Below, piece after piece: positions 35,075-43,311 of a DNA stretch of 64,000 nucleotides. The translations under genes were made by a program, and so were the position numbers. Positions within the stretch are counted from its first letter, which is position 1. Each line of letters starts with the position of its first letter. A model generated the notes under the pieces. That model worked only from the letters and a program-made list of their open reading frames with translations, ran no database searches and was not told the origin of the DNA. Source of the stretch: an uncultured Lachnospiraceae bacterium (lineage in GTDB: Bacteria > Bacillota > Clostridia > Lachnospirales > Lachnospiraceae); contig CANRWO010000008.1 of the NCBI GenBank assembly GCA_947643615.1, forward strand, positions 1-64,000. Reading direction: 5' to 3'.

Positions 35075-36862
35075 ATGAGAGAAAAAATAAGCTTTATCAT
35101 TGGCCGCATCCGGGCGGGGCGCCTGCAGGAGATGTGGAAGCAGACAATCTGGATTTATCAGTACGGGAGAAGGTATTGGCTGGTTATGCTGTTTTATACG
35201 TTCCTGGGAATGGTCAGTACTGTGGTCGCGCTGCTTACCAGCCTGGTTTCCAGGGATTTGGTGGATATTATTACGGGGCATCAGGCGGGGCAGGTGGTGG
35301 CCACATTTGCCATGATGATCGGTTTGAATGTGGGAACTACATTCTTGTCAAAAATGTCTGATTATGCGTCCAGCTATCTGAGTATGAAGGTTGATGCGGA
35401 GATCAAATCCGATATATTTGCCAAGATCCTGGTGACTGATTGGGAGTCTTTGACAAACTATCATACCGGCGACCTTTTGACCAGATGGGGGTCTGACGCC
35501 TCAAATATTTCTAATGGCGTACTGAATTTTGTGCCCAATGCGTTTATTTATATTTTCCGTTTCGTCAGCGCCTTTGGCATGGTGGTCTATTATGACGCGT
35601 CTTTTGCGCTGTTTGCTTTTTTGGGGATGCCCGTGAGCCTTATTCTTTCCAAGACCCTTTTGAACCGCATGGTAAACAATAATAAAAAGAGTGCGGCCAT
35701 GGGCGCCAAGATGTCAGGGTTTAACCAGGAAGTCTTCTCCAATATCCAGACCATTAAAGCATTTGACCTGATCCACCTTTATGTGGAGAAGTTAAAGTCA
35801 TATCAGAAAGAATATATTGATATGCGTTTGAGCTTCCAAAAAATTTCCATGGGAACGTCCATCCTGCTGTCTACCGTGGGGTTGGCGGTATCCTATGCGG
35901 CTTATGGATGGGGAATTTACCGGGTGTGGAGCGGGGCGATCAGTTACGGCTCCATGACTATGTTCCTGGGATTGTCGGGGACATTGACAGGGACTCTGAA
36001 CAATCTGACTTCCCTGATCCCGTCCGTGATCAGCTTGACTACCTCTGCAGGAAGGCTTATGGACATTGTGGAGATGCCCAGGGAAGATTACAGCCACGAC
36101 GAAGAAGTAAACGCCTTTTGTGAATCGTGCAGAGGGCAGGGGATTGGCCTTGAATTACGGGAAATGGATTATGCCTATAAGACCGGTAACCAGGTGTTCT
36201 GCCAGGCTTCCATGGAAGCGTATCCCCACGAGATCGTAGCATTGGTAGGACCCTCCGGGGAAGGGAAAACCACCATGCTCAGGGTCATCCTTTCCCTGAT
36301 GCAGTCGCAGGGCGGACAGGCAGTGCTTTGCGGAGGCAGAGGGGCCGGTGGTGGGGCTGGCAGTGGGGAGGAAATTCCTCTCACGCCCTCCACCAGGAAG
36401 CTGTTTTCCTATGTTCCCCAGGGAAATACCATGTTCTCGGGGTCTATCGCGGAGAATATGCGTAATGTAAAACCGGATGCCACCGATGAAGAAATTGTGG
36501 ATGCGCTAAAGCTGGCCTGTGCGTGGGATTTTGTTGAGAAGCTGCCCGAGGGGATTGAAAGTATGGTCAAAGAAAGGGGCGGCGGGTTCTCGGAGGGGCA
36601 GGCACAGAGGCTTTCCATTGCCCGGGCGCTTTTGAGGAAATCGCCGCTGCTGCTCTTGGACGAAGCCACATCTGCCCTGGATGTGGCCACGGAGCGGAAA
36701 GTGCTGAAAAACATTATGCAGGACAGCTATCCCAGAACCTGTATCGTGACCACCCACCGTCCTACGGTTTTGGAGGCATGTACCCGGGTGTATGCGATTC
36801 GGGATAAAAGGTGCGTATTGTTGAATGAAGAGGAGATAGACGCGATGTTGAAAGGGTTTTGA
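35075..36862 (+). CDS. ABC transporter, fused permease-ATPase exporter without peptidase domain
   Basis: A 595-residue type I exporter half-transporter. Six membrane helices (about 30-310) are followed by an ATPase domain with Walker A GPSGEGKTT, a signature of FSEGQ in place of LSGGQ, and Walker B LLLLDEATSALD. There is no N-terminal C39 peptidase, so it cannot itself cut the leaders of the upstream small proteins. Similar exporters secrete lasso peptides and other RiPPs. The ATG at 35075 is preferred over an upstream TTG. A Gly-rich insert (about residues 425-440) precedes the Q-loop region. Cargo is inferred from gene order only. Confidence 0.88.
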   Translation: MREKISFIIGRIRAGRLQEMWKQTIWIYQYGRRYWLVMLFYTFLGMVSTVVALLTSLVSRDLVDIITGHQAGQVVATFAMMIGLNVGTTFLSKMSDYASSYLSMKVDAEIKSDIFAKILVTDWESLTNYHTGDLLTRWGSDASNISNGVLNFVPNAFIYIFRFVSAFGMVVYYDASFALFAFLGMPVSLILSKTLLNRMVNNNKKSAAMGAKMSGFNQEVFSNIQTIKAFDLIHLYVEKLKSYQKEYIDMRLSFQKISMGTSILLSTVGLAVSYAAYGWGIYRVWSGAISYGSMTMFLGLSGTLTGTLNNLTSLIPSVISLTTSAGRLMDIVEMPREDYSHDEEVNAFCESCRGQGIGLELREMDYAYKTGNQVFCQASMEAYPHEIVALVGPSGEGKTTMLRVILSLMQSQGGQAVLCGGRGAGGGAGSGEEIPLTPSTRKLFSYVPQGNTMFSGSIAENMRNVKPDATDEEIVDALKLACAWDFVEKLPEGIESMVKERGGGFSEGQAQRLSIARALLRKSPLLLLDEATSALDVATERKVLKNIMQDSYPRTCIVTTHRPTVLEACTRVYAIRDKRCVLLNEEEIDAMLKGF

Positions 36863-36865
36863 ATT

Positions 36866-38215
36866 TCATTTTCGGATTTTCAGGATACGCGCCAGATAGT
36901 CGTCAATAGTCTGTTTCGCCGTTTTTGCTGCTTGCGGGGACTTTGTACAGTAGAGGCGGCAGATTAGGATATGTGGTGCAAAGTTTGCTACCAGGCGAAG
37001 GTTTTTTTCCATGAGCTCTTTTGTCCAGCTGGGAGAAATCACTCTTTGGGTCACCAGCAGCTGTGCATGGCTGTGGTCAAGGGCGTCAATGTAGTCCTGG
37101 GAGGACTTTTTCACCAGCAGGATTCCGCCCAAAGGATAGGAGCGGGTATCGGTAATCCCTGAGGTTCCGCACCAGGGAAGGCCATGGACCACGGGTTTTC
37201 CGTTATCCATGGTAAGCAGGTTTAAATCACCGTTGATCAGAGGGACGCCGTACAGCTCTTTCCAAAGGCCGGTATGAGTAGATTTTCCGGCGCCGGAATG
37301 TCCCGAAAAAAGCCATGCCATGCCACGGTAGAGCAGGGAGGCGGAGTGAAGCACTACCATGCCGTTTAACTGCGCGAGATATAAAAAGGCAAGGCGGATG
37401 GCATGGAATAAGTCCTGCCGAAAACTGTCTGTATAGGGGGGGCAACAGTAATAGCGTGCATCTGTCCCGTCTTTCGTCAAATGTGCCTCGTAAATTCCCG
37501 GGGCCTGTGGGAAAAGAAAAACATATTCCCAATCATTTTCCATGACGGTCAGCTCGTCGTTTTCAAGTAGGACACGGCAGCTATTGCGGTGTTCCGGCGG
37601 GCAGGTTATTACGGTCACGGTCTGGTCAATGCCGGGGCAGGCGGCTGCAGTGTGGGCCTGGTCAGTGCCGGGGCAGGCTGTTGCTTTATGAAGATCCCGA
37701 AAAACCTCAAAAGCATCGAACTCCTGGGAAAAGGCTTCCCCAGGGCCGCGGAGCAGGAGCGTCAGGCCACCGATGGACAGATACCTTTGTATCACACCAA
37801 TACCTTCGACAGAAGCTGCATTATCTGGCATATGGGCGCATTTGGCAGGAGAAGGGAAGGATTCAGCATGGTGCGGCTCAGCAATGTGTGCAGTGATTGC
37901 TGCGGAATCGGATAGGGCATCAAAATCTGCCGGATCTGCAGGATGATCTAATATTCCATAACCGTCCAGCGCGGTAAGGAAGTCATGCAGATCTGCTTCG
38001 AGCTCAGGAAGCAGGGAATCCGGGGTTTCATAATGGGCAGCTGAGAGCGCAAGTATCTCTTTTTCTGTAAGGTCCTGTTCCAAAAGCTCCCAGAGATATA
38101 TCCCGGTATCATTAATCCGGACTCCTCTTTTCTGATCTGCAATGCCTTGTCCGAAAGGAAGCAGGTAAGGTATTCCCGATATCATAAATAGTGAAAAATC
38201 ATTGCTCCGCCGCAT
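36866..38215 (-). CDS. PqqD-like domain fused to an HprK-like kinase domain
   Basis: A 449-residue fusion. Residues 1 to about 90 resemble PqqD (VRINDTGIYLWELLEQDLTEKE), the leader-binding RRE fold. A middle segment of about 150 residues has no clear match. The C-terminal part is an HPr-kinase/PEPCK-like P-loop domain: LHSASLLYRG, Walker A GHSGAGKST, then NGDLNLL and GLPWCGTSG. In lasso clusters of the paeninodin type, a stand-alone HprK-like kinase phosphorylates the peptide and a PqqD protein binds the leader; here both parts are in one chain. It is convergent with the exporter gene, with 3 bp between stop codons. Confidence 0.82.
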   Translation of the reverse strand: MRRSNDFSLFMISGIPYLLPFGQGIADQKRGVRINDTGIYLWELLEQDLTEKEILALSAAHYETPDSLLPELEADLHDFLTALDGYGILDHPADPADFDALSDSAAITAHIAEPHHAESFPSPAKCAHMPDNAASVEGIGVIQRYLSIGGLTLLLRGPGEAFSQEFDAFEVFRDLHKATACPGTDQAHTAAACPGIDQTVTVITCPPEHRNSCRVLLENDELTVMENDWEYVFLFPQAPGIYEAHLTKDGTDARYYCCPPYTDSFRQDLFHAIRLAFLYLAQLNGMVVLHSASLLYRGMAWLFSGHSGAGKSTHTGLWKELYGVPLINGDLNLLTMDNGKPVVHGLPWCGTSGITDTRSYPLGGILLVKKSSQDYIDALDHSHAQLLVTQRVISPSWTKELMEKNLRLVANFAPHILICRLYCTKSPQAAKTAKQTIDDYLARILKIRK

Positions 38216-38311
38216 TTGTCAGTCCCCATAAACAATACTTTTTTTAACAATATTTTTTTTATTATACCACTCTTTGGCAGGCGGGGCGACAAATCTTTTT
38301 TAAAAAATGGT

Positions 38312-38339
38312 TTGCCTGGGGCGGAAAGCGTGATAAAAT
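38312..38339 (+). promoter_or_regulatory. Candidate promoter for trpS
   Basis: TTGCCT (38312-38317) and TAAAAT (38334-38339) with a 16-bp spacer, 46 bp before the ATG. The leader is too short for a T-box, and no T-box sequence is visible. Confidence 0.5.
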
Positions 38340-38384
38340 GGTAATCAATGTATGGATTAAATATTTTGATTGGAGCGGTAAAGT

Positions 38385-39467
38385 ATGGACAAAATCATTT
38401 TGACAGGTGACAGGCCTACGGGAAGGCTACATGTGGGGCATTATGTCGGCTCCCTGCGCAGAAGAGTGGAACTGCAGAATTCCGGGGAATATAAAAAGAC
38501 ATATATTATGATTGCGGATGCCCAGGCGTTGACGGACAATATTGAAAATCCCGATAAAGTCAGGCAGAATATTATTGAGGTGGCTCTGGACTATATGTCC
38601 TGCGGATTAGATCCGGAAAAGTCTGTCCTGTTTATTCAGTCGCAGATTTCTGAATTGTGTGAACTTACATTTTATTATATGGATCTTGTCACCGTGGCCA
38701 GGCTGCAGAGGAATCCCACTGTAAAAAGTGAGATACAGATGCGTAATTTTGAGGCCAGCATACCGGTGGGATTTTTCACATATCCCATCAGCCAGGCCGC
38801 CGATATTACGGCGTTTAAGGCTACTACCGTGCCGGTTGGGGATGACCAGCTTCCCATGATTGAACAGACAAGGGAGATCGTGCATAAATTTAATACCGTG
38901 TATGCGCCCGTACTGGTGGAGCCTGCGGCACTGCTTCCGGAAAACGATGCATGTAAGAGACTGCCGGGTATTGACGGGAAGGCAAAGATGAGTAAATCTC
39001 TCGGGAACAGCATTGCCCTGGCTGACAGTGCGGATGAGGTACGGGCCAAGGTTATGAGCATGTACACGGATCCCCAGCACTTACAGGTGAGCGACCCGGG
39101 GCATCTGGAAGGGAACACGGTATTCACTTATCTGGATGCTTTTTGCAGACAGGAGCATTTCGAAAGATATCTGCCGGATTATCCTAATCTGGACGAGCTG
39201 AAGGCCCATTATGTCCGTGGGGGATTGGGTGATGTGAAAGTGAAGAAGTTCCTGAACAATATTATGCAGGAGACTTTGGAACCGATCCGCAATCGCAGAA
39301 AAGAACTGGAAAAGGATATTCCTGCCGTATATGATGTCTTGAAAAAGGGAAGTGATATTGCCAGGGAAGCGGCTGCACAGACGCTTTCCGAGGTAAAAAG
39401 CGCCATGAAGATCAATTATTTCGAGGATCAGGAGTTGATCCGGTGGCAGAGTGAGATGTACGGATAG
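38385..39467 (+). CDS. trpS: Tryptophan--tRNA ligase
   Basis: A class I aminoacyl-tRNA synthetase of 360 residues that charges tRNA-Trp. The HIGH-type motif is HVGH, with [16 protein letters not shown] around it, and the KMSKS motif is exact ([12 protein letters not shown]). Extra residues in the Rossmann insert and the length make it slightly longer than classic TrpRS (about 330), as in the second bacterial TrpRS group. It is divergent from the PqqD-kinase gene. The gene is monocistronic by appearance, with a palindromic stretch starting 30 bp after the stop. Confidence 0.95.
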   Translation: MDKIILTGDRPTGRLHVGHYVGSLRRRVELQNSGEYKKTYIMIADAQALTDNIENPDKVRQNIIEVALDYMSCGLDPEKSVLFIQSQISELCELTFYYMDLVTVARLQRNPTVKSEIQMRNFEASIPVGFFTYPISQAADITAFKATTVPVGDDQLPMIEQTREIVHKFNTVYAPVLVEPAALLPENDACKRLPGIDGKAKMSKSLGNSIALADSADEVRAKVMSMYTDPQHLQVSDPGHLEGNTVFTYLDAFCRQEHFERYLPDYPNLDELKAHYVRGGLGDVKVKKFLNNIMQETLEPIRNRRKELEKDIPAVYDVLKKGSDIAREAAAQTLSEVKSAMKINYFEDQELIRWQSEMYG

Positions 39468-39496
39468 GGTGTTTAGCGGCAGATCCTGATTTTTCG

Positions 39497-39581
39497 CAAA
39501 TTTGTGCCGGAGCGCCACAAATTTGTTTGATGGCAGACGCAAATTTGATATTTGCGTCGCCCCGTCGCGCAAACGCTCCGG
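39497..39581 (+). promoter_or_regulatory. Structured intergenic element with possible pseudoknot
   Basis: Three exact pairings overlap here: CAAATTTGTG (39497-39506) with CACAAATTTG (39516-39525); GACGCAAAT (39536-39544) with ATTTGCGTC (39550-39558); and CCGGAGCG (39507-39514, the loop of the first hairpin) with CGCTCCGG (39574-39581). The third pairing ends just before the GGAG of the next gene. It could be an RNA leader or the trpS 3' end. Confidence 0.65.
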
Positions 39582-39594
39582 AATGGAGATTAAC

Positions 39595-40740
39595 ATGAAA
39601 GACAATAGAGATGGGGATGTAGAAGAATTAGCGGAAGAGTTGGAGTCCAGGCTTACTCAGAAAGAGGAGGATGACTTCGAGGAGATTTTGCTGGAGGACA
39701 CCCGGGAGGAGCTTTGGCTGGAAGATACCCAGGAAATCAATCCTGGGGGACAAGGCCGGTTGGGTAAGGCTTCTGACAGGCACCGGAGGAAAAATATTCC
39801 TGAGGAAGAACTTTTGGAGGAGGACTGGGAAGATGAGGGGGCTGCTTCCATGAATCCCTGGATGATGGCGGCTGCAATGGCCGGACTGATTATTCTCGCT
39901 GCTATTATTTGTGCGGTGCTATGGCATTTTACCCATCTAAAGGGGGATGGAGACCCGGAATCTTCCCAGATATCGGCTTCAACGGAATCTTCTGGGGCGG
40001 ATTTGCGGCCGGAGACGGATGCTTTTGCTTTGGACACGCCAAACAGTGGTGAATCCTTGACAGACGTGCCTGCGTCGGTTACTGCCGAGCCGCCGGAATC
40101 TCCTGAATCTACGGCTGCGCCGTCGCCGACACCGACGGTTTTGCCCTCCGCAGTCCCGTCCACGTCGCCGCTGCCATCGGCCTCGCCGGGGAATCAGGCT
40201 TCTAATGCAGTGCAGGAACCGATATCCGGCACGGTTGCCATGGATTTTGTCCAGGACAATGCGGATGTAACTCCAAAGGATGTGATTAACCTGCGCTCGG
40301 AGCCAAGTACTCTGAATGCGGATAATATCGTGGCACAAGCCAAAAACGGAGAGGTCCTGAGCCGTACGGGGGTGAATGAGGCTACCGGCTGGACAAGGCT
40401 GGAATACAACGGAGAGATCCTGTATGGGGTTTCCCAATATCTGACCACAGACCTGACTTATAAAACTCCTGTCCAGGCTGCCAATCCAAACAGGGTCAAC
40501 ACCATAGACGGAAGAGTGATTCTGTTTACGGACTGCAGCGATAATGTTACTCCCAAGGAATATGTGAATTTGAGGACGGAACCGAGCACATCGGAGGGCG
40601 AGTCTACCGTACGCTGCCAGATAAGCAACGGTGAGTCGATACACCGGACAGGTTACAGCCCCGACGCAGGATGGTCAAGGGTGGAGTATAACGGAGAGGT
40701 TTTGTATGTAGTCAGCAGTTATGTGTATACGGTTGAATAG
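39595..40740 (+). CDS. Membrane protein with two bacterial SH3 domains
   Basis: A 381-residue protein. An acidic cytoplasmic N-terminus of about 90 residues (many Glu and Asp) is followed by one membrane helix (about 95-118). A Pro/Ser/Thr-rich extracellular linker (about 120-200) comes next, and two SH3_3-type repeats end the protein (VINLRSEPST and YVNLRTEPSTS, each followed by a Trp-Tyr-Asn-Gly-Glu block). Such repeats usually bind peptidoglycan or wall glycan. No enzyme domain is attached, so it may be a wall-sensing or anchoring protein. The ATG at 39595 is favoured by GGAG seven bases upstream. Confidence 0.82.
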   Translation: MKDNRDGDVEELAEELESRLTQKEEDDFEEILLEDTREELWLEDTQEINPGGQGRLGKASDRHRRKNIPEEELLEEDWEDEGAASMNPWMMAAAMAGLIILAAIICAVLWHFTHLKGDGDPESSQISASTESSGADLRPETDAFALDTPNSGESLTDVPASVTAEPPESPESTAAPSPTPTVLPSAVPSTSPLPSASPGNQASNAVQEPISGTVAMDFVQDNADVTPKDVINLRSEPSTLNADNIVAQAKNGEVLSRTGVNEATGWTRLEYNGEILYGVSQYLTTDLTYKTPVQAANPNRVNTIDGRVILFTDCSDNVTPKEYVNLRTEPSTSEGESTVRCQISNGESIHRTGYSPDAGWSRVEYNGEVLYVVSSYVYTVE

Positions 40741-40766
40741 TACCTGAATTATTCATGAATGAATTT

Positions 40767-40839
40767 CCTCCGGACAGGGGATAATGTTAGAACAAGCATT
40801 GCCAGAACAGACATTATTCTTTAGCCGGAGGGATTTTTT
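40767..40839 (+). promoter_or_regulatory. Possible hairpin masking the spoVAD ribosome binding site
   Basis: CCTCCGG (40767-40773) can pair with CCGGAGG (40825-40831), which is the ribosome binding site, and TTTTTT follows before the ATG. The loop is 51 nt, so it is weaker than the similar arrangement at 1827-1872. A forespore (sigma-G) promoter is expected for this gene, but I could not place one with the right spacing. Confidence 0.4.
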
Positions 40840-41871
40840 ATGAGCCAGAATTTAGGAAAGGCAAGTGTAAAGCCGGAGCAGCCGGTATACATTTTGAACA
40901 GCGGGAGCATTGTGGGGACAAAGGAAGGGCAGGGGCCGCTGGGACTGCTCTTTGACATGGTGGGAAATGACGACATGTTTGGCTGCGGGAGCTGGGAGGA
41001 GGCAGAGAGCAGCCTGCAGAAAAGTGCGGTTCAGCTGGCGCTGGAAAAGGCCAAAGTAAAAGCGGATGATGTGAAATTTATTTTTGCAGGAGACTTGCTT
41101 GGTCAATCTATAGCCACATCATTTGGTATATCGACATATCAGATACCACTACTTGGAGTATACGGAGCATGTTCCACTTGTGGAGAATCATTGACTGTCG
41201 GGGTCATGACGATAGCCGGCGGATTTGCGGACAGGGTTGTGTGCGTTACATCCAGCCATTTTGCCAGCGCGGAAAAAGAATTTCGTTTTCCGTTGGAATA
41301 CGGGAACCAGCGTCCTCTGTCCGCCACATGGACAGTGACAGGCGGCGGGGCTTTTGTGCTGGGGAATGAAGAGGCTCTGGCGGCATATGGGGATAGGCCC
41401 AGGGCAAAAATAACAGGTATGACAGTGGGGAAAATAGTGGATTATGGCTTGAAGGATTCTATGAATATGGGAGCTTGCATGGCCCCCGCGGCGGCTTCTA
41501 CGCTGGAACAGCACTTTGTTGACTTTGGAAGTCAGCCGGAGGATTACGACAAGATCATTACCGGGGACCTGGGAAAGGTTGGCCGGAAGGTATTGATTGA
41601 CCTGATGAAAGAGAAGGGTTATGACATCTCTGAACAGCATATGGATTGCGGCATTGAAATCTTTGACGGCCAGACCCAGGATACCCATGCCGGTGGAAGC
41701 GGCTGCGGCTGCAGTGCGGTAACGCTGTCCGCTTATATCCTGAAGCAGCTGGAGGAACGCAACTGGAAAAAGGTCCTCTTTATGCCTACCGGGGCATTGC
41801 TTTCCAAGACCAGCTTCAATGAGGGTAAAAGCGTTCCCGGAATTGCCCATGGACTGGTAATAGAATCCTAG
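40840..41871 (+). CDS. spoVAD: Stage V sporulation protein AD
   Basis: A 343-residue thiolase-like protein. SpoVAD binds dipicolinic acid and helps move it into the spore core during sporulation. The family segments VYGACSTCGESL, CVTSSHFASAEKEFRFP and GGAFVLGNEE are clear. It is normally in a spoVAC-spoVAD-spoVAE operon. Here spoVAC is not in the window, and spoVAE is 1.1 kb downstream, separated by two unrelated genes. GCCGGAGGG precedes the ATG. Confidence 0.95.
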   Translation: MSQNLGKASVKPEQPVYILNSGSIVGTKEGQGPLGLLFDMVGNDDMFGCGSWEEAESSLQKSAVQLALEKAKVKADDVKFIFAGDLLGQSIATSFGISTYQIPLLGVYGACSTCGESLTVGVMTIAGGFADRVVCVTSSHFASAEKEFRFPLEYGNQRPLSATWTVTGGGAFVLGNEEALAAYGDRPRAKITGMTVGKIVDYGLKDSMNMGACMAPAAASTLEQHFVDFGSQPEDYDKIITGDLGKVGRKVLIDLMKEKGYDISEQHMDCGIEIFDGQTQDTHAGGSGCGCSAVTLSAYILKQLEERNWKKVLFMPTGALLSKTSFNEGKSVPGIAHGLVIES

Positions 41872-42068
41872 GTACTAGTAACCCTATTGCGGTAACCTCA
41901 TTTTATCCCAAGCTCCGGCATCACAGGGGTTGGGGTTACATATCCGGTATCGGGAAGGCACCGAGAACGGCAAGACGTCCTTGTAAATTTTGTCCCGGCA
42001 GTATATAATGAGCAGGGAAATAATATACGGTGTAATAAACGGTGCATCTGCATGGAAAGTGTGAATAT

Positions 42069-42320
42069 ATGCGGAAGATGGAGTTTAAGATGGAGCGTCC
42101 CGGACTGCTGGAGGCAGGGCAGAAGGTCACGGTGACGGAAGGGGTGCTGCCCAGCAACTATTATTATATTATTGACCCTGCGTTGGCTATGTCCGCCAAT
42201 ATCCCTTTTCGTTACCGGCTTAAGAGCAGGGAAGGTATTGTTACGGATGTGGTGGAAAATGCCAGAGGGTTTTATGTTACGGCAGAGTTTGACGAGCCGG
42301 AAGTGGATATGGGCAGATGA
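42069..42320 (+). CDS. Small conserved-looking protein of unknown function
   Basis: An 83-residue protein starting MRKMEFKMERP, if the ATG at 42069 is used. It has alternating hydrophobic residues suggesting beta strands (QKVTVTEG, YYYIIDP, GIVTDVVE, GFYVTAEF) and no signal peptide. I do not recognise the family. Codon choice resembles its neighbours, and GGAAAG precedes the start, which is the main support. A half copy of the palindromic repeat begins 10 bp after the stop, so the original 3' end may have been altered. Confidence 0.55.
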   Translation: MRKMEFKMERPGLLEAGQKVTVTEGVLPSNYYYIIDPALAMSANIPFRYRLKSREGIVTDVVENARGFYVTAEFDEPEVDMGR

Positions 42321-42330
42321 TCTTTCTTTT

Positions 42331-42408
42331 GCCGTGGGAAATCTGCCTTGCAGGCTGAAAATTCATCCTGCGCTGTTTGGCCGAAAGCGGTGCAGACAGT
42401 ACACTGGC
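42331..42408. repeat. Half copy (copy B) of the palindromic repeat
   Basis: The segment from GCCGTGGGAAATCTGCC to CAGTACACTGG aligns without large gaps to the right half of the element at 60508-60583. The left half and central hairpin are absent, so this is a truncated relic or a one-arm copy. Confidence 0.75.
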
Positions 42409-42473
42409 GCCATGGCACAGGGCGCAGGGTCAATGGTACATATTATATTTTTATCAGAAAAGGGGATAGGATT

Positions 42474-42848
42474 ATGTTACAGAAAATTTCAACAGACAAA
42501 GCGCCGGCTGCAATAGGCCCTTATTCTCAGGGGATCATTGCAAACAACATGTTTTTTGCCTCAGGGCAGATTCCCATTGACCCGTCAACCGGTGAGATTA
42601 CCGGGACGGACATTGCGGAGCAGGCCGAGCAGGTGTGCAAAAACGTGGGTGAGCTGTTAAAGGCAGCAGGCACAGATTACGCCAATGTGGTAAAGACCGG
42701 CTGCTTTCTGGCAGATATGGGAGATTTTGCAGCCTTTAACGAGGTGTATGCAAAGTATTTCACAGGGAAACCGGCAAGAAGCTGCGTGGCCGTTAAAACT
42801 TTGCCGAAAAACGTGCTGTGCGAAGTCGAGGTCATTGCTGTACTATAA
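42474..42848 (+). CDS. ridA: RidA family reactive-intermediate deaminase
   Basis: A 124-residue cytosolic trimeric enzyme that hydrolyses reactive enamines and imines from PLP enzymes to ketoacids. Seen motifs are APAAIGPYSQG, FASGQIPIDPSTGEI, NVGELLKAAG and the catalytic arginine in KPARSCVAV. The length is as usual. The ATG at 42474 has GGGGATAGG upstream. Its position between spoVAD and spoVAE is unusual, and no metabolic partner lies next to it. Confidence 0.93.
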   Translation: MLQKISTDKAPAAIGPYSQGIIANNMFFASGQIPIDPSTGEITGTDIAEQAEQVCKNVGELLKAAGTDYANVVKTGCFLADMGDFAAFNEVYAKYFTGKPARSCVAVKTLPKNVLCEVEVIAVL

Positions 42849-42954
42849 CATTATTGTGTGAAGAATGCATAATACAGGAGATCCGGCAGATACTATTTTC
42901 AAGGAAAACCCTGCAGAGCATAAGCTCCAGGGGGTATGTAAAGGAGTAGCTGTG

Positions 42955-43311
42955 ATGATGGATTATGTAAATGCGTTCTGGGTAGGCGGGTTGATCTGCG
43001 CTTTGGTGCAGATCCTGATGGAAAAGACGAAGATGATGCCGGGAAGGATTATGGTGCTGCTGGTGGTATCGGGTGCAGTCATAAGCTTTTTGGGTTGGTA
43101 TGAGCCTTTTCAGGAATATGCAGGGGCTGGGGCAGGAGTTCCTCTCCTGGGTTTTGGCAATGTCCTTATGAAGGGTGTGAAAGAAGCAGTGGATGAGCAG
43201 GGGTTCCTGGGTGTCTTTGCGGGTGGGTTTAAGGCTGGCGCCATAGGCACGTCGGCGGCTTTGATCTTTGGGTATCTGGCCAGCCTGGTGTTCAAGTCAA
43301 AAATGAAGTAG
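42955..43311 (+). CDS. spoVAE: Stage V sporulation protein AE
   Basis: A 118-residue membrane protein with about four helices, part of the SpoVA channel for dipicolinic acid. The start MMDYVNAFWVGGLICALVQ and the segment LGFGNVLMKGVKEAV match SpoVAE. AAAGGAG lies 8 bases before the ATG at 42955. It should act with SpoVAD, from which it is separated by a small unknown gene and ridA. The tail overlaps the convergent DUF5721 gene by 20 bp. Confidence 0.92.
   Translation: MMDYVNAFWVGGLICALVQILMEKTKMMPGRIMVLLVVSGAVISFLGWYEPFQEYAGAGAGVPLLGFGNVLMKGVKEAVDEQGFLGVFAGGFKAGAIGTSAALIFGYLASLVFKSKMK

Noticed and set aside
32210..38215. A true lasso-peptide cluster
   Set aside because: No asparagine-synthetase-like cyclase or B2 protease is present, and the candidate precursors are folded domain-sized proteins, not peptides with a short core.
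38216..38384. T-box leader before trpS
   Set aside because: The gap is only 169 bp, and there is no T-box core or terminator/antiterminator pair.
41878..41939. GTAACCC/GGGTTAC inverted repeat after spoVAD
   Set aside because: The arms are 7 bp and nearly 50 bp apart, with no T run; too weak to call a terminator.
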